Assembly (NCBI GenBank): GCA_013399855.1
Contig: VXAY01003830.1
Coordinates: forward strand, 787,278 to 851,277
Direction of reading: 5' to 3'
Source: Oxyruncus cristatus
Taxonomy: Eukaryota; Chordata; Aves; Passeriformes; Cotingidae
DNA length: 64,000 bases
How positions within the stretch are numbered: the stretch's first letter is position 1; every line of letters begins with the position of its first letter. The notes under the pieces were generated by a model, which worked only from the letters and a program-made list of their open reading frames with translations, did no database searches and had not been told where the DNA came from. Shown here piece after piece: positions 12,601-24,600 of this stretch. Made by a program: the position numbers and the translations under genes.

Positions 12601-15600
12601 GATGTTTTACTTTAAAGCCTTGTAAATTCTCAAAGTGCACCTGTGCTGAGTTTCACACTGCTGATTCTGTTGACTAAAATAATCTTCTTTTAATGAGTTG
12701 CCATGAAATAATAATCTAGTATAGCGAGCAGTGGTGTTGGTAGGTGCAGTAAGGAAACACAAATCAGGCCTTGGGGAGAAGACAGGTAAGGGTCATCAAA
12801 ATTACTGAATCTGATTACCAGTTACTTTGAGAATTTTAGCTGCTGAAGTCTGAGCAAATGCCTACCATAACATCAGCAAGGTTTTTCACGCAGTCTCTCA
12901 CAATGTCCTCATAGGCAAATTCAGGAAGTGTGGACTGGATGAATGGACAGTGAGGTGGATTAAGAATTGGCTGATCTGCAGATCCCAGAGAATTGTTATC
13001 AGTGACACAGGGTCTAGTTGCAGGCCTGTCAGTAGTGGTGTCCCCCAAGGTTCAATACTGGACCCAGTATTGTTTACCTTCTCCATCAATGACTTGGGTG
13101 AAGGGGCAGATGCCTTCTCAGAAAATTTGCTGATGACACAAAGCTGGAAGGAGCGGCCAATACCCCAAAGGGCTGTGCAGCCCTTCAGAAGGACCTTGAC
13201 AGAGAGGAGAAATGGGCAGAGAACTGTCTGAAATTCAGCAAAGGCAAGTACGGGGTCCTGCACCTGGGGAAGGATAACCCCATGTACCAGTACATGCTGG
13301 GGGCTGACCTGCTCAAAAGCAGCTCTGTGGAGAAGGACCTGGGGGTCCTGGTGGACAACAAGCTGTCCATGAGCCAACAGTGGCCCTGGTGGCCAAGATG
13401 GCCAATGGTATCCTGGGTTGCTTTAGGAAGAGCATTAACAGCAAGAGGTCAAGAGGTCAAGAGAGGTCCTGCCCTTCTACTCAGCCCTGCTGAGTGCTGT
13501 GTCCAGTTCTGGGCTCCTCAGGACAAGAGAGACATGGAGCTCCTGGAGCAGGTCCAGCAGAGGGCAACAAAGATGATAAGAGGACTGCAACCTCTCTCTT
13601 ATGAGGAAAGGATTAGGGAGACCTGTTCAGTCTGAAGAAGAAACCACTGAGAGGGGAACTCATCAATGTCTGTAAGTATCTGAAGGGAGGATCTCAAGAG
13701 GATGGAGCAGGCTTACAGAGTGGGTAGGAGTAATGACACATTTGGCAGCAACCTAGTTTACTTGCTTAGTACTTTAAACTTGTTTAAAAATGGGTGTTTT
13801 AATACAGCAAAACTACGGGTAACATACAAAGTTAATGGTTGTGCTTCACAGAGCAGTAGTTACCTAAACAACTTTGCTATTGAAGATACAGCTGAACATA
13901 ACTTGCCACACCGAGGCAGTAACTAAGAGATGTAACAGTACTTAGGTTTATGTGCCCTTTGATATTAGATAGGACAAAATGACAGGTATATTACTTGCTT
14001 TAACATTTGTGATGTTGTTACTGTAGCTGTGTGCCAGTATGAAGCCCAAGTATTGTTACAGGCTGATGATGAATTAAATGGCATTCAGAGGAGTTTCAGT
14101 AATGCTTAGAAAACCTGCCTTACGTCTAGGAACCGGTTAGCCAAGATAACTTTTAGGCTTGTGCTTAAGATCAACAGGTATCTTTATGAGGCAAGTGAGT
14201 AACGGGATCCAGATGTCCATGTACACAGTAAAATTAAGAGGGAGTTGGGTATGGGAAGAACAACTGTTGTGACCTGTTCACTTCTAATCAGCCATTACTA
14301 GAGAGTCTGTGCCAGGCCAGCTCTGCTAGCTAGATTTGCAAATGTTTTTATTGCCTCGTAAGACTTTTGTGCTTGCCTATTAGTAAGACAGAGTTAACTT
14401 GGCTAATTGTAATTGAAAGAAAAAATGATTTTCTGTCTTGATACTGTCCATAATTTTATTTTAAAATCTTACTAGTCTAAATAATTTCCTTTTCTTTCCT
14501 TTTTTTTTTTTTTGTGGTTTTTTGTTTGTTTGTTTGTTTGTTTGTTTTGTTTTGTTTTCACTTTTATTTTTTATTTGTATAGGGCACCAATGCCTCTGCT
14601 CTGGAAAAAGACATTGGCCCAGAGCAGTTTCCTATCAATGAACACTACTTCGGATTGGTTAATGTGAGTACCATTTTCAGTAGGTAAACCATATACAGAA
14701 CTGTGGCTCTGATGCTACTTGAATTTTGCTTTATTTCTTGGGGGGTTTTGTGTTGTTTTGTTTTGTTTTTCTCTCTCCCTGACTCTTATCAATCTTATTC
14801 TAAGGTGGGATTGTCTCCTTTTTTTTTAAAGAAAAGCTACTCAGGTTCCAATTTTAGGCAAAGTAGGTTACAGAACTGTATCAGATGTTTGAAGACAGAT
14901 TCATACACCCCCAGAGAGAACAGTTTACTGTTCTATGAATGTTTCCAGGGATTAGAACTTACACTTCAATAAAGTTAAAAGTCTATTTTAGCTGTGAAAT
15001 GGCAGGGAGGAAGTGATGGAAGTATGTACAAGTTTAGATGCAGCATTCTGCATTTGGGACTCTTAGGAGGAGCTTTTTTATGTGACTAAAGAGAGAATGA
15101 GTGAGAAGAGTGTTTAATCACTTGTTTATTCCCATATAAATAATACAGATATAGTAATTCTTTCCATTGAAAACTTTAGTCATTCTACTACTGAGCAGTA
15201 AGGTAGAGCCTAGGAAGAGTATATTATTGTATTGAAACAAACTTAATGAGATCCACTACAATAAATATATCTTTTGCAAGCGGAAACCTTTACTTTGTAT
15301 CCTAGTTCATTTAGAACACCGTAGTTTTTTCTGTGAAGTGTCAGGCGTGGATGTGGAAATATATTTCTGCAGCAACTGCATGAAAAAATGATTGGTTTGT
15401 GACAGGGACACAGAAGTTGAATGAAGTAATTAGTTTTATTATGACACACAGGGATTAAGCTTGTTTTTAATTTTACTTGGCAGTTTGGGAACACCTGCTA
15501 CTGTAACTCCGTGCTGCAGGCATTGTATTTTTGCCGGCCATTTCGGGAAAATGTATTATCATACAAGGCCCAACAGAAAAAGAAGGAAAACCTCTTGACT

Positions 15601-18600
15601 TGCCTGGCAGATCTTTTCCACAGTATTGCTACTCAGAAGAAAAAAGTTGGAGTTATTCCACCAAAGAAGTTCATATCAAGGTTACGAAAAGAGAACGGTA
15701 AGTGTAAAACTGGAATCCTCTGAGACATTCAGGCATTGATCAGAAAAGTGGAAATAAATATTGGGCAATGGGATCATAGTAATCAGATGTGCAGGTTAGA
15801 TTTGTAAATTGCTTTCAGTACTTTGTGGGGTTTTGATATTAGTATTTTAGTATATGTGCACACAATATTACGCTTGAAATAATCATACCAGGTTTCATAT
15901 GTTCCCTTAGAGAGGATATGAAGATGTTCCCTTAAGAGGTGTATGAATTAATGTTTTCACAGCATGGTGGGACAGACTGTACTGTACAGTAAGCTGGGAT
16001 TGGGAACAGGGTGACACCCTACTGTAATTTTTAAATTCCTCTTTTAGTGGCAGATAGAAACATTGAGGGCAGTTGGCAGTGTAGAAACTGTGTGGCCGAG
16101 GAGTGCTACAAGCACCATTACTCCAGAATGCTCTGGAGGATAAGTAACTGGATGTGTGTGGGGTGTTCCATCAGCTGCACATCAACTGCTGCTTTTGTTC
16201 TCAGGAGTGGTGGACACAGTCTTACTTTGTGAAACATCAGACACCTTTTGAGCATTAGGTGGGCAACAGCATATGCTTAATCTTGTAGTAGTTCTTTCTA
16301 TGGGATATGAGGAACATCTTGAGATAGAGAAGCCTGCCAGACCACTCCATTTTGGCCTAGATTCATATCGATATGGGTAGTATGCTTAGAAACAGAGGAG
16401 CTTTGAATGAAGAGACAAAGTACGAGTCAAACACCTGGAAGAAATTGCTTCCTGGTGACAGCATATAAATGGGCAGACTGTTCATTTCAGAGCAGACTTT
16501 TGAAATTGTGACAAAGTTAACTCTCAGTCATCTAGTGATAAATGCCCCCACACTGTTGGGGATCACTTTTAGAGACTGCATCTTATGTTTTCAGCTTTTT
16601 TAAATTAGGGCCAGATTCAGTGTATATTAACCCGTTTCCGTGTCCAGGCTAGACACTACAAAGCTGAAGGTCCTGTACTGTATTTTCTGAGGAAATCCAT
16701 GTGAGCTTTTTCAGGAGCAGGGGGATAAAAATACACATTTCTGGGAACACAGATTCTTTTTTTCTTCGACATGGTGGCCAAGTTAAGCCTTCACTGGAGA
16801 AGTCTGTACTAAATCACCACTGGGATATTTCCTTCTCCTCCTCTGAACATTTATGGAAGAGGACAAGTCTCTGCTCATCAGACTTGTGTGTAAAAATTAG
16901 CTTTGTTAGATGGTGTTATTATTACTACTTGAGGTGTGTTAACCTTGACTGACTGCCAGGTGCCCACCAAGCCTGTCTCTCACTCACCACCCAAGGAGGG
17001 CATGGGGAGGAAATAAGATGAAAAAAACCTGTGAATTGAGAAAAAGGCAGTTAAAAAAAAAAAAAAAAAAAAAAGGCAAAAATTGGACGTGGAAGGAAAG
17101 CAAAACCAAAGGAGATTTATTCTCTACCTCCCGTCAGCAGATGATTCCCAGCCCCTCCCTAGAAAGCTGGGCCTTGGCATGCATAGGAGTTTCTTAGGAA
17201 GACATATTTCTTAATAATGAATGCCCACCCCTGCCCCCCCCATCTTTCCCATATTTCTCTCATATTTTATTGCTCTCATGGCATAGAATATCACTTTGGC
17301 CAGTTTGGATCACCTGCCTCGGCTGTGTCCCCTTCCCAGCCCCTTTCATACACCCAGCCTACCAGCCTTTGGGGAGAAGGAGAGTTGGAGAGACAGCCTT
17401 GATGCTGTGTGAGTGCTGCTCAACATCAGGTAAAACACTGGTCCATTAGCCACACCTTTGTATCCACAGGAACGAATCACAGCACCCCATGGGCCAAGGT
17501 ATGGGAAAGGTAACTCCATCCTGGCCAGACACCGTACACCAGTATGTGTCAGCATCCAATGTCTTTGGTTCTCCCAGCTAGGTGTCTTACTGTCAAAACT
17601 CTGTGATGTTCCTAAGTGTCTGAGGGACTTGGAATATATGGATGGGAGTCAGTGCTGCCTAAAGTTGGCATCTAGTGTAAGGAATTTATTTAGGATGAGT
17701 CATCGTCTTGCTTTCTTCATTGACTGTAATCGGAGCCTACACAACCAGCTCCAACGAACGTAACTTTCTAGACAGCTTGAGTTAGGTGAGCTGAAGCTTT
17801 CCCCCAGAGTACCTTCACTGAAGCCACAATGATTAGCTGTGAAACTGCTCCTCTTTAGCATGATTCTAAATACTTTGCTGAACAGGGGTCAGTACACGAA
17901 TTTGGCAAAAACATTAATTTTCTTTCTTGAAGAAAAGGATATGTTATGCTGTACAAATCTTGACTCTCTTCTTCACAGATCTCTTTGACAACTACATGCA
18001 GCAGGATGCACATGAGTTTTTAAATTACCTGCTCAACACCATTGCAGACATTTTGCAGGAGGAGAAGAAGCAGGAAAAGCAAAATGGGAAACTGAAAAAT
18101 GGCAACATGAATGAAGCTGAAGAAAACAATAAACAAGAACTCACCTGGGTGCATGAGATTTTTCAGGGAACATTGACTAACGAAACTAGATGTTTGAACT
18201 GTGAAACCGTAAGCATTGGGATAGAATTTTTTTTGTTGTTGTTGTTGCCCTTAATAGATAGATACATTTTATATACATATAAATATATGAATCTTTTCAG
18301 ACATCTGAGAATTGTGGATATTCCTGTAGAATTTACTTCTTGAAGTGAGTATATTCTTTTCTAAAAATTTATTTTTCTAAGCATTACTTGGCTAACATAT
18401 GTCAGGTTTTGCTGCCATAATACATATCTCTACAGTTAAAATTCTTGCTAGTGAATCAATACCCTTCCTTATTACTGTAACTTTGAGGGAAGGTATTCAC
18501 ATCATATTCAAAGAACAAGTGAAATGTGAAGATGAACTTGTGTGAATTCAATCTTAAAATGTGACTAGTATACTGACAGTTCATTATTAACAAACTACAA

Positions 18601-21600
18601 GTTTTCTTTTGTCTCCTTTATATTGTCTAGAAGTTGATGTCAGTTTGGAATCTCTTATGTTTGAAGTATAACAAAAAGTTAGTTTTAGTTAGCAGACTTG
18701 ATTGCAAGTCTGCTATTGATTTCTGTGGTTTTCAATCATATACTCCTACTGAAAGAGAAAAGAAATATTTTTTTAAAAATTGTCCTTGTGGTGTTGCTAT
18801 ATGAAAGAGTAACACAGACAGGAAAAAAAATCTGGTTTGGGAAGAACAGTGACACTGACCTTCCGAAAAGGTTGGAATTAATCTCACCTAGCTTTTGCCT
18901 GGTAAATCAAAGTGGATAGGCGTCAAGGATCAACTAGTTTTCTCAATACCTTCTGTAGATGATGGAGATTATAAAAGAGCTTCTGCAGGAAACTCTCTGC
19001 ATCTGTCTCTTGGCTGTTTCATGAAACAAAGTTTTTAGCAGCATCAGGTATTTTGCTTGTACAGCTCGTCCTGGCTCCATGGCGTTACCAAACTGTTGTT
19101 GGTACCAAGTATTGGTACAGCAATGCTGTGAATTGGGCCAGCAAACTGTTCTGGCCTAAGAATACTGTGTTTTACTAAGTTCAGTACTGTTTCTATGGGC
19201 TTCCTCTAAAGAAAACACAAGTTTAGATTAGCTGTGGTAAGATGGGAGAAGGTGCCCAGAGAAGGTATCTTCAGACGGCAAGCTGAGCATAAGTGTCTTT
19301 AGACAGCTGAAGGTAGGTGAGATAAACTCTACCCAGGTAGTACCAGATGTGTAAAAGAATGTATCCTGATATTTTTAATCATAAAGAGTAGTTCTGCATT
19401 CCAAAAAAATTGACTTCTCCAGGGACTTTGGTCAGAGGAGGGGAGGGGAGAGAAGAGGTACCATGATAGTCAGTGTGAAAAAAGGTGTTGAAACAAGTTT
19501 GATGCAAGCTTGTATAAGTGAAAACACGAACCATATATTGAAAATGAAATATTTAATCTATTTCAATTTTAAAAATCCAGGTAATAAAAGCAAGTTAAAG
19601 TAAATGAAAGGGTAGAATTCTTTTTTAACTGACAAGCTTCTTTAAATAGTTGTGGCCTAATTCTAAATCAATATCTAGTGTTTACTCAGACAAACTGTAG
19701 TGAAGTGGGAATGTGTCATTGCAAAACTGCACAATTCCCTACTTGTAATTCAAAGTGACCAAGGTTTATGGAAAATATAATGCTAGGTGTTGCTGCTGCA
19801 GGAAAACTTGCCTGTAGCTTCCTCTCAATGCAGAAATACTGTATACTGCTTAGGATACTTTTCCAGTTTGTTTTTCTTGGATTATTGAAATCTTTTGGAA
19901 ATAGTAAAACTGATTAAAAGATGCTCTTTTGCTAAAATATTCATAAGTAGTGCATGAAGAAGTTCTTCATGCAGCAGTTCTTATTGTCACTTACAAAGAG
20001 TGCAGTTTGAATCTGGTTTTCCAGCTACCTTTAGTCTTAGTCTGTATTATTCTAGCTCTAAGTCACTCATTTTTCCTTTCACTAAATATTTGATATGCTG
20101 AAATCAATAACAAAATTTCTAGCTTCTTTGACGTCTTCAGATGAAACACTATACTGGCCAAAGACTTCTTCAAGGATTTACCCTCTTTCGTGATACGCAG
20201 TGTGTCTGACAGAACTCTAGTTCCAGTTATGTGTCTGACAGAACTCTAGTTCCAGCTGCAGAGACACAATGTTCTCTGAAGCTTTGTTGCTTTATCTTTC
20301 AAATTTTAGCTCTATATTTATACTGCAGTTGACTGCTGCCAATTTTGTGGCTTCCTGTCCCCTGTGGGTCAAGTCATGTCTCAGGGAGGATTTACTGTTC
20401 ATTTCAATTGGGTGTGCTCTATGCCTCTGTACATCTTTGATAATAAAAAGATTCATCCTGCTAAAGGTGTTCTTCTGGATTCAGGTCTGATATGGGCTTG
20501 TTCACCAAGCTTATAGGATCTCTGATATAACACAAATATGAGTTGAAAGTAGTACATCCATAGAATTGCAAAAATCTGAGCATGAGGGACTTCTGCCAGA
20601 ATGATGAATTCAACCCCTCACAGAAGTTCTTGATTTGAAGTTCACTGTCGCACCATCTGATTTAGTTATTCTAAGGAAATGCAGCCACTGGAGGCAAAAT
20701 ATGGAGTGTTCATGTGACATTTTATAAACAAAATTGATTGTTGTGAATAAGCCTGAATTCATGTGCAGTAAGTAACTCTGCAGCCTTTTGACTCAGTTAA
20801 GTATTACGAGGATTATCCATTTGTATGATGGTTTTTGTTAATGTTACTTCACCTTCAAGATTAAACACTCTTAGTAAAAAATAATTTTGAAAGGAAAAAT
20901 CAAGATCTGTCATTCTGAGAATACCTGAGCTTACTTTCTTAAAATAAAAAATTATTATACTTTTTCTTCTCTTGCTCTGTCTAAAAAAAAGAGATTGGCA
21001 ATATCAAAATGATATTGCAAAGTATTATCACTTCATCATTTTTACCTTTGATATTTAATTTTTTTTAGTAAAAAATATTGTCCAGAAACAACGTTCAATG
21101 GGGAAATGCAGCTGTGTCAACCAGAAATATTAAGCCAGCCTTTTGAATGCTCACCAGAGAGAAAAAACAACACAGTTAAATATGACTTTCCTTGACAGAT
21201 GCATATTTGGAAAATATCTTCACTACATCCTTCGTAGTGGAAAAAATTATGTAGGAATAAATTGTGATTATATAGTGTAATATAAAAAACAAAGAGTAAA
21301 CAAAATTCCAGTAAAATAAGAAAGTAGACTGTGTTACAGAACTAGGGAACATATGTAATGCACCAATCACAGCTAATACAGAGGATGATGGTCGACCATC
21401 ATTTAGTGAACAATAGGCTGTCATCACTGGTCCATGGTTAGTGGGATTGAATGAGTGGAGCAGATAGAAGTTAAATTATATGAAAGCAGGATTGGTAGAA
21501 TTACTAATAAATATACTCACAATGAACTAGGAAAAAACCCAAAAAGCATTGAAATTAATAATTTTTGTGTAATTTATTTTTGTAGAAATTGCTCTATCCT

Positions 21601-24600
21601 TTAGCACTTTCTAAAGATATAAACAACATTTAGATGCATGGTATCTCATTTTTACATGTATACTTTTTGCAACAGGTTAGTAGCAAAGATGAAGATTTTC
21701 TTGACCTTTCTGTTGATGTGGAGCAGAACACATCGATCACACACTGTCTAAGGTAAATGAATGGATCTTTTTGGCAGATAGTTCTGTCTAGCTGCAAAAA
21801 TGTGTATTTGGTAGAGAAAATTAGAATAACGTTTGGGTTCGAACTTTTCTTAAGCAGAAGAAAAAGACTTTAATCTGGATGTTTCCTCTAATGACAAAAT
21901 GTAGATTAATGTACTTCGTTTTACTCACTTTCTCTTTCAATGTGTGTATTTGAAAGAGAAAAAAAATCAGCTCTTGGGAAAAATAATTGATTGCCTTGTC
22001 ATCTAGAAGAATTGTTGCAGAATAATAATTGTCTAGAAAGAGTTTCAAGTGTGCTTATCTTTAAGCTTCTACTCAAGTGCTTTGTTGATTAGTATTTATG
22101 TGTATATTAAAATTTAAGTGTGTGTTTTCCAGAATGAGTGCTAGAGTCCCTAGAGGGGAAAAGATTTCAAAACTCTAATTTTCTATTATAAATTTCTTAT
22201 TCTGTGTCTCATCCTAAAATCATGTGGAGAAATATTTTATTTAAACTTTCAGTTCTGCTCCTAGTACACTCTTAACTTAGAGGAAGTACTTTAGAAATCA
22301 AAATAATTTTCAGACATGCATGGATGATTATTCTGAGAGATTTAAAATATCCAGAATTTTCACATTGATAGAATAAACCATCACCTATATTTAAGACAGT
22401 ATATTGCTGCTCTAAGGTAATGATTCTCAATTGATCAAACTCTTTCAAACTCCAAAATAGCTACCAAGGTTGAAATTGCATTTATCAGTTATTCTGGAAT
22501 GCCTAGGAAGGATTGTCAGACATCTCATCCCAAGCTGAGAGTTACAGAAAGAGAAATCATGTGAGGTACTAACCATTTCCTGAGGCAGAGAGCATTGATT
22601 TCTCTGTGTATATCACAATTGTAGAAAGTAACTTCTGTTACATTTTAAAGTACTAAGTCCAGTAAGTTTTTACCTTCTCAGTTTCTATTCCATCTCTTGT
22701 TCAGTCTCTTGTAGGATGCTCTAGCAGTATCCTACGTAGCCCTCAAGTAGTCCAAACTGCACTTACTAGCCACATTGTAAAAAGTGAGAAAACTGAAGAG
22801 TGGCTTTGGAAAGCAGTGCATTATTTTCTCTTTTCCTCCTGTAGTCTCTTTGTCTGTTCATAGTCACCAACAGTTGAATTAGTTTTGTACTATAGGCTTT
22901 TGGTTGAACTCTTTGGTTCCTCATTGTAGTCACTACTTTGAACTTGTCAGCATTGCTTACCTTTCCCTACGGTGTTCCAAGTCAGTTTGAAATTACACTG
23001 ATGCAAGGAGGCTGAAGTCCTTTCTAACCTGAGTTGTTATTTGGTTCTATGTTATACAGTTATTGGAGACTGAGCTCTGACTTTTTCTTATAGTTGAGTT
23101 TGGTGAACTTGTTAGAAGCTACTGCTGTACATAAGTTATCATCTGTCCTTCAGCTTTCTCCAGTTTTTTATTTTGTTTATGTTGTTAAGCTTCTTGGAAA
23201 TGTCTTGTTTGGAAAGACCATTTGGTGCAAAGTACTTCAAAGTGCAAAGAGTACTTCAGTAAATTACCAATAACATTTCTACTACTGAACAGACAGTTGT
23301 TGTAGCTAAAGATGTGGAAGAACTGCATCTGCACTTCTGCAACCCACAGGTGAAGAGTGGAGTTGAAAGTGATCCCAAGAAGTTAGCCCCTATCTCCACA
23401 TCAGACAGGACGCTTAGCGAACCTGTTCTAACTCTCGTTAGCAGTAGTAACTTGATTGCCTACCCCAGTCCTTCCTGACCTTAATACTAAGAAGTTTTTT
23501 CTGCTGTGTGAAATAAATCTTCCCTGTTTTAGTTCACGCCTATTTTCACTTATCCTCTGTACTCTGAAAATAAACCAGGACTTGCCCCCTTGCTCTTAGC
23601 AGTAGCCTTTTAAGTGCAGGAAGAATGTAAAAACTTTCTTTTTAATTTAAACTGTCTAAGGTCATTCAACTTTTCCTTTTCAGGCTATCTTTCCTAGATC
23701 TCTGCTCATGTTCATTACTCTTTGGCATTCTCTCCAACTGAACCTCTCTCTTGAACTCCATGTTTCTTGAAGTGCAGCTGCCTAAAACTAGGCATAATAT
23801 TCCAGCAGAGATCTGCACAATCCTGAAAGAATGAATGCCCTAAAAGTTTATTTAAGCATCCCAGTCTAGTATCTGCCTGTAATCCAACAGCATGATATGC
23901 ATTTTGAAGTTTACCCATTGTACCTTTTGGAAATAAAGGAAACCAAAATCTTGGATTTTCTTTTTTTCTGGTAGGAGGTACAAGTTACTATTTACAGATT
24001 GAACAGGAGGAGAGTCATCACCTATGATCTATTCTGATTGTGTTGTATACTAGCAGCATTTCTACCTCTGCTTAGAAAACATATATTCAGTTAGAATATG
24101 GATTTCCTCTGATTGCTGTCTGGTCCTGTGCATTATTAAACGAAATATAAGTGCTTCTGTAGTTCCTTTCAATAGGAACATCCAAGTTATTACACTTTTT
24201 AGAAACTTTCTAGTTCCTGGGTTTTTTTAACTGCTTTGCTGTGTCTTAATAGCTTTAAGTGCTACTACATTGAAAAGATAAAATATAGAAAAACTGTGCA
24301 AGGTAACATTTAAGTAGAATGAATTTCTTTGCCACTACAGAATGTTCTTTTATCTCTGCAGTTTTTCAAAACGTGAAAGATATTTGAAGAATACAAGCCT
24401 CTGGTGTAGTCTAAATCCACAGGGTATGGACAGTTGGGCCTAAAGCAATAGAATTCCAATTACAAATATTGCACATATCCATTATTTTTATTTCCACTAG
24501 GAGTTGCAAAGTTTACCACTCAATTTGATCCTGACTTTTAACTGTGCATTTATATTACACCAAGAATTCTCTTCATCTCTTTAAACAGGAAATTCATATT

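Larger units (their letters stand above)
655..14582 (+). other. USP46 intron 1 (13.9 kb)
   Basis: The donor is GTGAGT and the acceptor TATAG. Apart from the repeats listed separately (an LTR-like element near 5.7-6.8 kb, an old CR1 near 7.3-7.8 kb, a CR1 at 12.87-13.71 kb, short tandem duplications and the TTTG tract), I see no exon or RNA gene. Open frames here are short and without family resemblance. Confidence 0.9.

Noticed and set aside
17927..18343. 138-codon open frame extending past exon 4 into intron 4
   Set aside because: The part from 17979 to 18208 is USP46 exon 4; the tail reads into the intron past a good donor and shows no conservation pattern. Intron retention would be needed.
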